A stretch of 64,000 bases of DNA, taken from positions 25,575-89,574 of the forward strand of contig CAZPAH010000001.1 of NCBI GenBank assembly GCA_964584495.1, written 5' to 3'. The notes under the pieces are model-generated. The model was not told the DNA's origin and made no database searches. It was given only the letters and a program-made list of their open reading frames with translations. The number at the start of each line of letters is the position of its first letter. The first letter of the stretch is position 1. The position numbers were made by a program, and so were the translations under genes. Origin of the DNA: CAZPAH01 sp964584495 (GTDB taxonomy: Bacteria > Krumholzibacteriota > Krumholzibacteriia > Krumholzibacteriales > Krumholzibacteriaceae). Below are positions 9,047 through 18,426 of the stretch, piece after piece.

Positions 9047-10885
9047 CTACCTGAGAAGGATCACTCTCTTGGTAAGGGACCTCTCGCCCGTCTGGAGCTT
9101 GCAGTAATATACTCCGGGGGCCACCTTCGCTCCGTTTTCATCGAGACCGTCCCAGCTCGTCGAATAATCGCCGGGGTGGAGGAATCCGTCGTCGAGGATC
9201 ACCCTCACAAGCCTCCCCTTGACATCGTAGACCCGCACCGTGCTCGTCGCCTGTTTCCCGTTGTCCGCCCCGCCGGAAGAGAATCTCGAAGGCTCGTAGA
9301 CCCGCAACGTGATATTGAGATTGTCGACGAACGGGTTGGGGTACAGCCTAAGGCTCTCCCTGGGCAGCCTGTCCGGAGAGAGCGTGTCGTCCCCTCCAAA
9401 AGCGGCAATATCCGCCTCATCTATCCGTGCCGAAAAAATCGTTCCGTCGCTCAGCTGGCCTTCTATGCTGAAAGATCTCTCACTGTCCAGGGCCGCCTGA
9501 TCTATCGGGATCATTACCCTGCCGCCGGCCGTCTCGTTCGCCTCGGTCTGCTCCCCGTTCACCTTGACCCATTCGACCTCCTCGTCCGCCCCTCCCGGGA
9601 TGCGGATCGAGATGGCCGGCCGGCGCCCCTCGGGGAGCCATACGGGTGCGAGGCGGGCTTCGGTCCGGACTCTTACGGCCTTTCTCGCCGGAACGACCCA
9701 CCTGCACGTCTCTCCCGTCTCCTCGACAATTCCATTGAAGGTTTCCCGCGCCATCCGGATGTTCTTCGCCAGTCTTCCCGGGCTCCTTCCGAAGACGATC
9801 GCCCAGTCGATACGCACCCTTCCGCCGGGATGAAGCCTGGGCAGCCTTTCCACGTGCTGTACGACTGTAAAATCTCCGGAAACCGACCGAGAGCAATCGA
9901 GTCCTCCGCCGGACCCGCTATTTCCTCCATTGCCGGCATTTGCGCCCCCTTCGGCCCTTGCCGCCCCCGCGATTCCCCATCTTCCCCCGCTGTCGCCGTT
10001 ATCGTTCCATATGGAATCGGCGGCTTCAGCCGATTCGTGAAGCCCGGCCTTATAGCCTAACGGAGAAAGATCGGGCGCCGTTACGCCGAGCATAACGACC
10101 GCCGCCAGATGGGAGTCGGCAGCGGCGTCCTGCGCTACGACGTATTCCTTCTCGCCGTCACGCAGGAAAAAGAAGCCGTCATCGTTTCCCCTCTGCAGAT
10201 CCTCCCTGCGTCCAATCCGGAAATCGACGAACTGCGCGAGATCGAGATCGATGATATCCGGCGAATCGTCGCCTCCTGGTCGATACTCTATATCCGTGGT
10301 GAACCCGACGAAGTCCCTCACATGCCCGTATCCCCATGTGTAGCTCCGCTGGGTTATCGAGATTCCCGTCCCCGGGACAAACCCCCTCGTCACCATCATC
10401 TCGTCGCCTACGGCTGCAAAATCCTCATCTATGAGCCCATCGCCGTCGTTGTCGAGTCCATCCACCGCATCCTCGTCGACGGCTCCGTCGCCGTCGTCAT
10501 CGGCCTCCGGGTTCGGATACCTCTTGCCCCCCTCGCACCCCTCGCAAAAGAGCCCCACACCGCCCACCGGCTCCACCTCCCACGGGAAAATCTTTATGAC
10601 ACCCGGCACGCCTTCCAGCATGAACCTCAAGCCGAACCCGCCGCTTCCCAGGAACTCGACCCCGTCCTTCCCCGGCCAGCTGAGTCCGTTCCCGCCGTCG
10701 CTCCGGGCCTCCCCCAGGGAACAGTTCCCGGAAACGGTGAGCGAGACCCTTCCCCTTCCGTGCACCTGCGCCTCCGGCCCGGCTTCGCCTGCAGCGTCGG
10801 AACCCAGACCTCCCCCGACCGCCACGGCGGCCGATACCGCCACCGCCATAGGAAGCAGATAATTCATTATTCCTTTAGCGCTCAC
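9047..10885 (-). CDS. Secreted protein with calcium loops and a C-terminal FlgD-like/sorting-type domain
   Basis: 612 residues. GTG 10885 overlaps the gyrA stop as GTGA and has GGAGAAG upstream; ATG 10867 is an alternative and gives a tidier signal peptide (MNYLLPMAVAVSAAVAVGGG). Around residue 130 there are two calcium-loop motifs, DDDGDGAVDED and DNDGDGLIDED, as in thrombospondin type-3/dockerin-like repeats. The last roughly 90 residues are a FlgD-Ig/type-A sorting-like domain: LYPNPFVDN, VRVYDVKGRLVR, SWDGLDENGAKVAPGVYYCKL, TKRVILLR. The middle is beta-rich and not recognised. It is exported, and in FCB relatives such ends serve secretion or surface attachment. Sitting last behind gyrA is odd for such a protein. 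Confidence 0.72.
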   Translation of the reverse strand: MSAKGIMNYLLPMAVAVSAAVAVGGGLGSDAAGEAGPEAQVHGRGRVSLTVSGNCSLGEARSDGGNGLSWPGKDGVEFLGSGGFGLRFMLEGVPGVIKIFPWEVEPVGGVGLFCEGCEGGKRYPNPEADDDGDGAVDEDAVDGLDNDGDGLIDEDFAAVGDEMMVTRGFVPGTGISITQRSYTWGYGHVRDFVGFTTDIEYRPGGDDSPDIIDLDLAQFVDFRIGRREDLQRGNDDGFFFLRDGEKEYVVAQDAAADSHLAAVVMLGVTAPDLSPLGYKAGLHESAEAADSIWNDNGDSGGRWGIAGAARAEGGANAGNGGNSGSGGGLDCSRSVSGDFTVVQHVERLPRLHPGGRVRIDWAIVFGRSPGRLAKNIRMARETFNGIVEETGETCRWVVPARKAVRVRTEARLAPVWLPEGRRPAISIRIPGGADEEVEWVKVNGEQTEANETAGGRVMIPIDQAALDSERSFSIEGQLSDGTIFSARIDEADIAAFGGDDTLSPDRLPRESLRLYPNPFVDNLNITLRVYEPSRFSSGGADNGKQATSTVRVYDVKGRLVRVILDDGFLHPGDYSTSWDGLDENGAKVAPGVYYCKLQTGERSLTKRVILLR

Positions 10886-13407
10886 TTCTCTTCTCCGACG
10901 CCCTCGTCACCCTCGACCCCGTCCCCTTCGGCCTGGTCCTCGGCGATCCCGCCGTCTTCGCCTTCATCTTCATCCCCGTCATCTCTCTCCCCCGCTATGA
11001 GCGTGACGTCCACGACACAATCCCCTTCGTTGAGATTGATCACCCGCACACCTTTTGCCGGCCTCCTAATTAGCGATATCCCTTGAACGGGGCAACGTAT
11101 TATCATTCCGTTCTTGGTGATAACCATAACCTCGTCGGATTCGACGACCTCCTTGACGGTTACCAGATCGCCGTTCCTCCCGCCAGTCGGGATGCAGACC
11201 ACACCCTTGCCCCCCCGCTTTATATTCCTGAACTCCGATATCCTCGTTCTCTTCCCATATCCCTTCTCGGTCACCGAGAGGAGCTGCGATTCCCTCTTCA
11301 CGATCACCATCTCGACGACCTCGTCGTCCGAATCCAGCGTAACACCCTTCACGCCCTGGGTCGCCCGGCTCATCTCCCTCACGTCCTTCTCCCTGAACCT
11401 GATCGCCTTGCCCTTGCGCTTCGCCAGGATTACGTCGTCACCGCCGGAGGTTAGCTTGGCTCTTACCAGGCTGTCCCCTTCCCTGAGAAGGATCGCTATT
11501 ATCCCTCCCCTGCGGGGGTTCGAGTATGCGGAAAGATGCGTCTTCTTGACGAATCCGTCCTTCGTGGCCATCATCAGGAAAGCGTCCTTTTCGAAGTTGC
11601 TCACCGGTATGAAGGCCGTGATATTCTCCTCTCTCGACATCTCGAGGAGATTCACTATCGCTTTCCCTCTCGCCAGCCTGCCGCCCTGCGGAATTTCATG
11701 AACCTTCAGCCAGTAGCATTTACCCGCGTCGGTGAAGAAAAGAATATAGCTGTGGGTGGAGGCTATGAATATCTGCTCCACGAAGTCCTCTTCCTTCAGC
11801 CCCTGGCCCGTAATCCCCTTTCCTCCCCTTCGCTGGCGCTTGTATGTCCCGATAGGTATTCTCTTGATATAGCCGGTATGAGTGATCGTTATGATCATGT
11901 CTTCTTCGGCTATCAGGTCCTCCAGGTCGAATTCGCCCTCGTCGTCGACTATCTCGGTCCTTCGCTCGTCGGAGAACCGTCCTTTGATGTCGTCGAGCTC
12001 CTCTTCGATGATTCCCAGAAGCCTGCTCCGGTTCTCCAGCACCGATTTGAAATATTCGATCTTCTGAATGAGGGCGAGGTACTCGTCCTCTATCTTCTTC
12101 CTCTCGAGGCCGGTGAGCCGCTGAAGCTTCAGGTCCAGTATCGCCTGAGCCTGGATCTCCGTCAGCTTGAAGCTCTTCATCAGGCCGTTACGGGCTTCGG
12201 CCGGTGAGGCGCTCTTCTTGATCAAGGCAACTATAGCGTCGATATTATCGAGAGCCACCTTGTACCCCTCCAGCACGTGAGCCCTCTCCTCCGCCTTCCT
12301 CAGGTCGTACTTTGTCCTCCTCGTGACCACATCCACCCTGTGCTCGAGGAAAAGCGACATCATCTTCTTGAGGTTCATCACCTCGGGTTTGAGCATGTTC
12401 AGCGAGAGAAGGATCACGCCGTACGTGATCTGAAGCTGCGTGTGCTTGAAAAGCTGGTTGAGAACCACCTTGGGGTATGAATCTTTCTTGAGATCTATGA
12501 CTATCCTGAGCCCGTCCTTGTCCGACTCGTCCCTTATATCCGATATCCCGGCGAGATTGCCCGCCCTGACCAGATCCGCGATCTTCTCGATAATAGAGGC
12601 CTTGTTGGTCTGGAATGGAATCTCGGTGACGACCACGCTCGTCTTCCCGCTCTTCTGCGTTTCGATGTTCGCCTTCGCCCTGAGCGTAATCTTTCCCTTC
12701 CCGGTCTTGTACGCCTCCTTGATTCCCGCCCTACCGTAGATGATCCCCCCGGTGGGAAAATCGGGCCCCCTCACGTGGCGGGAGAGCTCTTCGACGGTGG
12801 TGTCGGGATTCTTTAACAGCGCCTTAAGCCCCCCAACTATCTCCCCGAGGTTATGGGGAGGGATGTTCGTCGCCATGCCCACGGCGATCCCGGAGGCTCC
12901 GTTTATCAGGAGGTTCGGAACCTTGGCGGGAAGAACAAGGGCCATCTCCCGGGTCTCGTCGTAGTTCATGCCCAGCTCGACCGTTTCCTTTTCGATGTCG
13001 TTGAGAAGCTCTTCGGAGATCTCGTGCATCCTTACTTCGGTGTATCTTTCAGCCGCGGCGGGATCGCCGTCTATCGAACCGAAGTTTCCCTGCCCGTCGA
13101 CGAGCGGGTATCTCATGGAAAAATCCTGCGCGAGTCTCACCACGGCGTCATAGACGGACGCGGTCCCGTGCGGATGGTAGTTGCCGGTAACGTCACCGAC
13201 CAGCTTCGCAGATTTTCTGTATGGTTTGCCGTGCGTGATATTCAGATCGTTCATCGCGAGAAGGATCCGCCGGTGAACCGGCTTGAGTCCGTCGCGTACG
13301 TCGGGCAGGGCGCGGGAGACGATTACGCTCATCGAGTAATCGAGGTAGCTGTTCTTCATCTCGTCTTCGATGTAGACCGGTATGATGCGTTGCCTGTTTA
13401 TCTGCAT
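10882..13407 (-). CDS. gyrA: DNA gyrase subunit A
   Basis: 841 residues. The breakage-reunion domain has catalytic Tyr122 in AAERYTEVR, at the same number as in E. coli. The C-terminal pinwheel contains the GyrA box QRRGGKG, marking gyrase rather than topoisomerase IV. With GyrB it introduces negative supercoils ahead of replication forks. The quinolone region reads HPHGTASVYD, so positions 82, 83 and 84 are Thr, Ala and Ser instead of the E. coli Asp, Ser and Ala. The last about 35 residues are a highly acidic Asp/Glu/Gly tail. The gene follows gyrB by 78 bases and overlaps the next gene by four. Confidence 0.98.
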   Translation of the reverse strand: MQINRQRIIPVYIEDEMKNSYLDYSMSVIVSRALPDVRDGLKPVHRRILLAMNDLNITHGKPYRKSAKLVGDVTGNYHPHGTASVYDAVVRLAQDFSMRYPLVDGQGNFGSIDGDPAAAERYTEVRMHEISEELLNDIEKETVELGMNYDETREMALVLPAKVPNLLINGASGIAVGMATNIPPHNLGEIVGGLKALLKNPDTTVEELSRHVRGPDFPTGGIIYGRAGIKEAYKTGKGKITLRAKANIETQKSGKTSVVVTEIPFQTNKASIIEKIADLVRAGNLAGISDIRDESDKDGLRIVIDLKKDSYPKVVLNQLFKHTQLQITYGVILLSLNMLKPEVMNLKKMMSLFLEHRVDVVTRRTKYDLRKAEERAHVLEGYKVALDNIDAIVALIKKSASPAEARNGLMKSFKLTEIQAQAILDLKLQRLTGLERKKIEDEYLALIQKIEYFKSVLENRSRLLGIIEEELDDIKGRFSDERRTEIVDDEGEFDLEDLIAEEDMIITITHTGYIKRIPIGTYKRQRRGGKGITGQGLKEEDFVEQIFIASTHSYILFFTDAGKCYWLKVHEIPQGGRLARGKAIVNLLEMSREENITAFIPVSNFEKDAFLMMATKDGFVKKTHLSAYSNPRRGGIIAILLREGDSLVRAKLTSGGDDVILAKRKGKAIRFREKDVREMSRATQGVKGVTLDSDDEVVEMVIVKRESQLLSVTEKGYGKRTRISEFRNIKRGGKGVVCIPTGGRNGDLVTVKEVVESDEVMVITKNGMIIRCPVQGISLIRRPAKGVRVINLNEGDCVVDVTLIAGERDDGDEDEGEDGGIAEDQAEGDGVEGDEGVGEEK

Positions 13408-13485
13408 CTGGCTGTTCCTCCCGTAGCTGGAATGCTTCGCCGGCGGCGCGCGCCCCGGCAGATATAAGGGTTGATGAGATCTCTA

Positions 13486-15399
13486 TCAGATATCCAGGTT
13501 CTTCACCGCGAGGGCGTTATCCTGGATAAATTTCTTTCTCGGCTCGACCTGATCTCCCATCAGGATCGTGAACATGTGATCGGCTTCCACCGCGTCTTCG
13601 AGCGTCATCTTGAGAATCGTTCGTCTTTCCGGATCCATCGTGGTGGTCCAGAGCTGCTCGGGATTCATCTCCCCCAGACCCTTGTACCTCTGAAGGTACA
13701 CCCCCTTGCTGCCGCCGAGCTCCTTTATGATCTTATCCTTCTCCGAATCGCTGTAGGCGTACTGAATGTCCTTGCCGCTCTTCACCCTGTAAAGCGGCGG
13801 CTGCGCGATGTAGACGCATCCGCTTTTGACCAACTCCTGCATATACCTGAAGAATAGGGTCAGTATCAGCGTCCTGATGTGCGCCCCGTCGACGTCGGCG
13901 TCGGTCATTATTATTATTTTCTTGTACCGGGCCTTCTCGATGTCGAAATCCTCCCCGATTCCCGTTCCGAGCGCAGTTATGATCGTTTTAATTTCCTGGT
14001 TGGAAAGGACCTTGTCGATCCTCGCCTTCTCGACGTTGAGGACCTTCCCCCTCAGGGGAAGTATCGCCTGGAACCTCCGGTCCCTTCCCTGCTTCGCCGA
14101 TCCCCCCGCCGAGTCCCCCTCCACCAGATACAGCTCGCAGTGCTCGGGGTCGGTTAAAGAGCAATCGGCCAGCTTGCCGGGCAGCGAGCTCGTCTCGAGC
14201 GCCGACTTGCGCCTGACCAGCTCCCTTGCGTTCCTTGCCGCGTCCCTCGCCCTCGCCGATTGCACCGCCTTTTCGATTATCTTTTTCGCGACGGAGGGAT
14301 TCTCTTCGAGGAATTCGCCGAGCTTCTGACCCAGCGCCGTCTCGACGAGCCCCTTCATCTCGCTATTGCCGAGCTTCCCCTTCGTCTGCCCTTCGAACTG
14401 GGGATCGGGCAGCTTCACGCTTACTACCGCGGCGATACCCTCCCTGACATCGTCTCCGGAGAGCGTCATCTTTGTCTTGCCCTTCTTGAAGAGATCGTTC
14501 TTGCCGGCATAGTTGTTCAGTGTCCTTGTGAGCGCCGTCTTGAAACCGACGAGATGCGTTCCTCCGTCGATGGTGTTTATGTTGTTAGCGAAGCAGAAAA
14601 TCTTCTCGGCGTACGAGTCGTTGTACTGGATAGCGATCTCTATCTCGAACGGATCGTTCTTGTCTTCGATGTATATCGGCTTCTTGTGAAGAACGTTCCT
14701 GTTCTCGTTGATGAACTTCACGAACGATACGATGCCTCCCGAATAATTGAAGTCGTGCTTCTTTCCCCTCCGTTCGTCGACGAACACTATATTGAGGCCC
14801 TTATTGAGAAACGCCAGCTCCCTGAACCTCTGAGACAGAGCGTCGAAGCTGAACTCGAGGGTGCTGAAAATCTTGTCGCTCGGCATAAAGGTGACCTTCG
14901 TTCCCCTCATCTTCGCTTTTTCCTTTATCACCTTTGCCTTGAGCGCGCCGGTCGGCCGTCCCTCCTCGTATCTCTGGCTGTATACCTTTCCGTCCCTGAA
15001 TATCTCGACCTCGAGCCATGAAGAGAGCGCGTTGACAACCGAAACTCCAACCCCGTGAAGCCCCCCTGAAACCTTGTAGCTGTTGTGATCGAACTTCCCT
15101 CCGGCATGAAGGGTGGTCATCACCACCTCCACCGCGGGCTTCTTCTGGGTGGGGTGAATGTCGACGGGGATACCCCTGCCGTTATCTATTACGCTTACCT
15201 CGCCCCCCTTGTGGATCCTTATCTCCACCTTGTCGCAGTGACCAGCCATCGCCTCATCTATAGAGTTGTCCACCACCTCGTAAATCATGTGATGAAGCCC
15301 GTGTATATCGGTGCTTCCGATATACATCGCGGGCCTTTTCCTGACCGCGTCGAGGCCCTTTAGAACCTGGATCCCCTTTGCCGTATATTCCTGACTCAT
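13486..15399 (-). CDS. gyrB: DNA gyrase subunit B
   Basis: 637 residues, the short GyrB form without the E. coli insert. The GHKL ATPase domain has EVVDNSIDEAMAG, DNGRGIPVDIH, and GGLHGVGVSVVNALS. The TOPRIM domain has EGDSAGGSAKQGRDR, PLRGKVLNVE and the metal-binding DADVDGAHIRTL. The C-terminus carries QRYKGLGEMNPEQLW. It provides ATP hydrolysis and the Mg-binding half of the DNA gate. The start overlaps the stop of the DciA/DUF721 gene (ATGA), indicating translational coupling inside the dnaN-recF-dciA-gyrB-gyrA operon. Confidence 0.98.
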   Translation of the reverse strand: MSQEYTAKGIQVLKGLDAVRKRPAMYIGSTDIHGLHHMIYEVVDNSIDEAMAGHCDKVEIRIHKGGEVSVIDNGRGIPVDIHPTQKKPAVEVVMTTLHAGGKFDHNSYKVSGGLHGVGVSVVNALSSWLEVEIFRDGKVYSQRYEEGRPTGALKAKVIKEKAKMRGTKVTFMPSDKIFSTLEFSFDALSQRFRELAFLNKGLNIVFVDERRGKKHDFNYSGGIVSFVKFINENRNVLHKKPIYIEDKNDPFEIEIAIQYNDSYAEKIFCFANNINTIDGGTHLVGFKTALTRTLNNYAGKNDLFKKGKTKMTLSGDDVREGIAAVVSVKLPDPQFEGQTKGKLGNSEMKGLVETALGQKLGEFLEENPSVAKKIIEKAVQSARARDAARNARELVRRKSALETSSLPGKLADCSLTDPEHCELYLVEGDSAGGSAKQGRDRRFQAILPLRGKVLNVEKARIDKVLSNQEIKTIITALGTGIGEDFDIEKARYKKIIIMTDADVDGAHIRTLILTLFFRYMQELVKSGCVYIAQPPLYRVKSGKDIQYAYSDSEKDKIIKELGGSKGVYLQRYKGLGEMNPEQLWTTTMDPERRTILKMTLEDAVEADHMFTILMGDQVEPRKKFIQDNALAVKNLDI

Positions 15400-15713
15400 T
15401 CGCTGTCTCTATCCCTTTCTATCACGAGGCGTATATCCCCGACCTTCAGCCCGGGAAACATCCCGTTGATCTTTTCCACTATGCTCTCGCGGAGAAACCT
15501 TATCTCCTGCATCCAGACGTTGTTGCTTACTTTGACGGTAAGAACGCCGTCCCGAACCCTGCCGGGACTGCTCCTTTGGGCCACACTCTCCCCCACGATC
15601 CTCTTCCACTCCTTCCCGAGCCCGGCCTCCTGCATCCTCCCCTCCAAACCCAGCCTTTCCAGGACCAACGGGAGTATATCCCCTATCGCGTCAGGCTTTC
15701 TTTCGCGTGTCAA
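15396..15713 (-). CDS. dciA: DciA/DUF721-family protein, likely replicative helicase loader
   Basis: 105 residues. The start is TTG at 15713, fixed by a GGAGGT Shine-Dalgarno six bases upstream; no better in-frame ATG exists. The compact domain W-K-R-I-V-G-E-S-V-A...LTVKVSNNVWMQEIRFLRESIVEKIN is the DUF721 core. DUF721 corresponds to DciA, the ancestral loader/operator of the DnaB helicase in bacteria that lack DnaC or DnaI. Its position between recF and gyrB is the same as in actinobacteria. Function in this organism is inferred from family and neighbours. Confidence 0.85.
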   Translation of the reverse strand: MTRERKPDAIGDILPLVLERLGLEGRMQEAGLGKEWKRIVGESVAQRSSPGRVRDGVLTVKVSNNVWMQEIRFLRESIVEKINGMFPGLKVGDIRLVIERDRDSE

Positions 15714-15790
15714 AAAGGGACCTCCGTCTGTATCGCCCGGTATCCGGATAGTAGCCTCAAACCGGATAAAAATAAATAAAAAAATCTGTA

Positions 15791-16918
15791 TTACAAGCCC
15801 TGTTTTCGGTCCGCGCTCACCGCCGCCACGGCTCCCTCGGCGACCTCGAACGCCGCGTATTTTTCGATCTTTCCCGGAAAATCCTCTTTCCTCGGAGATG
15901 TGATGAAGCTTTGGTACCTGTCGGAGAGAAGCCCTCCCACGCGTGCAGCGGTGGCCGCATCCAGCTCGGAAAATATATCGTCCAGAAGAACGACCGGCCT
16001 TTCCGTTCTCCTATCCATGATCGTCGAGGCCTGCGCCAGCTTCAGCACTATCGCCACAAGCCTTTTCCGTCCCTGCGACCCGTATCTCTTGAGGTCGGTG
16101 CCGCCCAGGAATATCGCGAGATCGTCATAGTGAGGCCCCGCCAGGGTGTACCCCCTCCTTTTCTCGGCTTCCCCGGACCTCGCCAGGGCTTCCTCGAGCG
16201 CCCTGCGATCGTTGATCCCTTCGGGGTTGTAGGAGGACCTGTATTCCATCTCCAGCCTCTCCCCCCCGCCGCGTATCTCCGAGTAGATCGCCCCCGCGCC
16301 TGCTCCTATCAGCCCCAGGATCTCCCTTCTCCCCCTGGCTACCGCCGTTCCTTTATCCACCATCATCGCGTTCCACGCCTCCAGCTCCCCCCCGTCCCTT
16401 CCCCCGCACGAGATTCTCTTCAACAGCCTGTTCCTGTGCCTCACTATCCTCCTATACTCCTTGAGATCCTCGAGAAAGGCGGGCGATATCTGCGCAGCCG
16501 TGTAATCCAGGTACACCCTCCTGCCCGCCGGCGGCCCAGCCGAAAGCCCTACATCGGCGGGCGTGAAAAGCACGGTGGGCATTATCCCTATGACCTCCGA
16601 AAGGGTGGAAAGGGTTTTTCCGTTAACCGAGGCCTTTGCGCGCCCCCCCCTCTCGTATCCTATCTCCAGGCGGAAATCTATCCCGGAGTCGCTTCTTCCC
16701 TTCAGCCTTATGAAGAAATAGTCCTCGTCGAAGGAAACCAGCTCGTCCGTTCTTCTTGTTCTGAAAGATCTTCCTATGGAGAAAAAATGGATGGCCTCTA
16801 AGAGGTTGGTTTTCCCCTGGGCGTTCTCTCCGGTCACAAAATTGAAAGTGTCCGAAAATTCCAGGGATATCTTTTCAAGGTTCCTGAAATTTCCTGCATC
16901 CAACCCGCCGATGATCAC
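15791..16918 (-). CDS. recF: DNA replication and repair protein RecF
   Basis: 375 residues, GTG start. SMC-like ABC ATPase with Walker A GENAQGKTNLL (from residue 30), the N-terminal FRNLEKISLEF, and the C-terminal signature YGSQGRKRLVAIVLKLAQ followed by Walker B VVLLDDIFSELD. RecF binds gapped DNA and, with RecO/RecR, loads RecA at stalled forks. It lies 32 bases downstream of dnaN, the usual order in origin regions. Confidence 0.97.
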   Translation of the reverse strand: MIIGGLDAGNFRNLEKISLEFSDTFNFVTGENAQGKTNLLEAIHFFSIGRSFRTRRTDELVSFDEDYFFIRLKGRSDSGIDFRLEIGYERGGRAKASVNGKTLSTLSEVIGIMPTVLFTPADVGLSAGPPAGRRVYLDYTAAQISPAFLEDLKEYRRIVRHRNRLLKRISCGGRDGGELEAWNAMMVDKGTAVARGRREILGLIGAGAGAIYSEIRGGGERLEMEYRSSYNPEGINDRRALEEALARSGEAEKRRGYTLAGPHYDDLAIFLGGTDLKRYGSQGRKRLVAIVLKLAQASTIMDRRTERPVVLLDDIFSELDAATAARVGGLLSDRYQSFITSPRKEDFPGKIEKYAAFEVAEGAVAAVSADRKQGL

Positions 16919-16950
16919 CCACGCTCACCACCCTCCCATGATTCTCTTCT

Positions 16951-18057
16951 TCAATTTATCCTCAACGGCATCACGATACAGATATGCTTCAGGTCCCCCC
17001 CTTTGTCCACCGGCTGAACGATCCCGGCGTTGTCGGGTTTGTCGAGACGGATCTCGATCTCGTCGCCCTCCATCGTCCTCAGTATATCCTGGATATAAGA
17101 GGCATTATAACCTATATCCATCGGATCGGCCGAATACGAGGCCTCCAATTCTTCCCTGGCTTCACCGAGGTCCTGGGTGGTCACGTGGAGGGTGACCTTG
17201 TTCTTGTCCAGCGTGAATATAACCTGGTGCGTCAGTGCATCCGATAGTATGGAAACCCTCTTTGTAGCCGAGGAAAGGGCTTCCTTCGAGATCACCAGCT
17301 CCTTCTCGTTTCCCGCCGGTATAACCTTCTGGTAATTCGGGAACGGCCCCTCGAGAAGCCTGGAGTAGATCGAGACGTCCTTCATCGTGAATGATATGCT
17401 GTTCTCCCCGAGGCTCACCTTTATCAATTCATCCTTCTCCGAGTACGACCTGAAGGTCGAGAGGGCCTTAGGAGGCACTATCACGCTTGTTTTCTGCACC
17501 CCCTTCATCTCTTTTCTCAAATCCACCTTTGCGAGCCTGTGCCCGTCCGTCGATACCATAACGAGCCCGCTCTTGTCCACATCCCACAGCACCCCACACA
17601 GGGCAGGCCTTGTAAGGTCGGTAGAAACCGCATAGACCGTCTTCTGAATAAGCTTTCCAAGTAGACCGGAATCTATCTCGAACTCCGTCTTGCTCTCCTG
17701 TTGAGGAAGCCTTGGGAAATCATCGGGGTTCCTCCCGTTGACAACGAACCTGCTTTTCCCGCATACCAGTGATAGTTTTTCTCCATCAACCTCCATCACC
17801 ACTTCCTCGCCCGAAAGCGACTTCACTATCTCCGCTATCTTCTTCGCCGGCGCCGCCACCTTCCCCTCTGCTTCGACCTTTCCGGCGATCTTCGAAGTAA
17901 CCGATATGTCAAGATCCGTCGCGGAGAAACTTATCCCGGAGGAATCGGCGCCAACGAGAACCATCGAAAGTATCGGCATCGTCGTTTTTCCCGGAACAAC
18001 CGACGATATCGCGTTCATCTTCTTGTTGAGTTCTCCCAACGGCACGAGAACTTTCAC
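16951..18057 (-). CDS. dnaN: DNA polymerase III sliding clamp (beta subunit)
   Basis: 368 residues. The start is GTG 18057, backed by AGGAGGT six bases upstream. The three clamp subdomains are recognisable: MKVLVPLGELNKKMNAISSVVPGKTTMPIL, VSTDGHRLAKVDL, and the C-terminal ICIVMPLRIN (the usual M-P-[ML]-R ending). The clamp encircles DNA and tethers the polymerase and repair enzymes. It is separated from dnaA by the 399-base origin gap. Confidence 0.98.
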   Translation of the reverse strand: MKVLVPLGELNKKMNAISSVVPGKTTMPILSMVLVGADSSGISFSATDLDISVTSKIAGKVEAEGKVAAPAKKIAEIVKSLSGEEVVMEVDGEKLSLVCGKSRFVVNGRNPDDFPRLPQQESKTEFEIDSGLLGKLIQKTVYAVSTDLTRPALCGVLWDVDKSGLVMVSTDGHRLAKVDLRKEMKGVQKTSVIVPPKALSTFRSYSEKDELIKVSLGENSISFTMKDVSIYSRLLEGPFPNYQKVIPAGNEKELVISKEALSSATKRVSILSDALTHQVIFTLDKNKVTLHVTTQDLGEAREELEASYSADPMDIGYNASYIQDILRTMEGDEIEIRLDKPDNAGIVQPVDKGGDLKHICIVMPLRIN

Positions 18058-18234
18058 ACCGTTACCTCCTGATCATGATCTTTAATTAAAACCCTCACAA
18101 AAGCGCCCGGAATAATCACGGAAAACGAATCATAGACAAAGAAGAAGGAATGTTCAAGCAAAAAGACCGGGCACCTCGAGCGGAGAAAAAGAAAGCCGGG
18201 AAAGGGGAATGAGGGAACAGGGGAATACTACAGT

Positions 18235-18264
18235 TAATAATAAAAGTAATAGTAGTGGAAGTAG
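18235..18264 (-). promoter_or_regulatory. DnaA-trio-like element
   Basis: Ten contiguous triplets follow the G-run (18264-18268). Read 3' to 5' on the plus strand from the G-run, nine of ten fit the published DnaA-trio motif 3'-[G/A]A[T/A]-5'; the exception is the triplet at 18256-18258. The tandem TGTTGAAA units lie directly on the other side of the G-run. In Bacillus such an array directs DnaA filament assembly on one strand and opens the duplex. Confidence 0.7.
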
Positions 18265-18268
18265 GGGG

Positions 18269-18285
18269 TGTTGAAATGTTGAAAG
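18269..18285 (-). promoter_or_regulatory. Tandem DnaA-box-like repeats next to the trio
   Basis: Two direct copies of TGTTGAAA (18269 and 18277). On the minus strand they read TTTCAACA, a degenerate form of the DnaA box, and they abut the G-run that borders the trio element. Confidence 0.5.
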
Positions 18286-18360
18286 GTGTCGGGGGACCGG
18301 GCTGCGAAGCGCTGAAACCGGAAATGGGGAATGTTGATTGGTATGTTGAGAGCCGCTTTT

Positions 18361-18369
18361 TTATCAACA
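18361..18369 (+). promoter_or_regulatory. DnaA box, one mismatch
   Basis: TTATCAACA differs from the consensus TTATCCACA at one position. It lies mid-way in the dnaA-dnaN gap. Confidence 0.65.
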
Positions 18370-18426
18370 GGATGGCGGGGGGAGGAAGGATATGAACATG
18401 ATTCCAACAGGGAGTCAACAGTGAGG

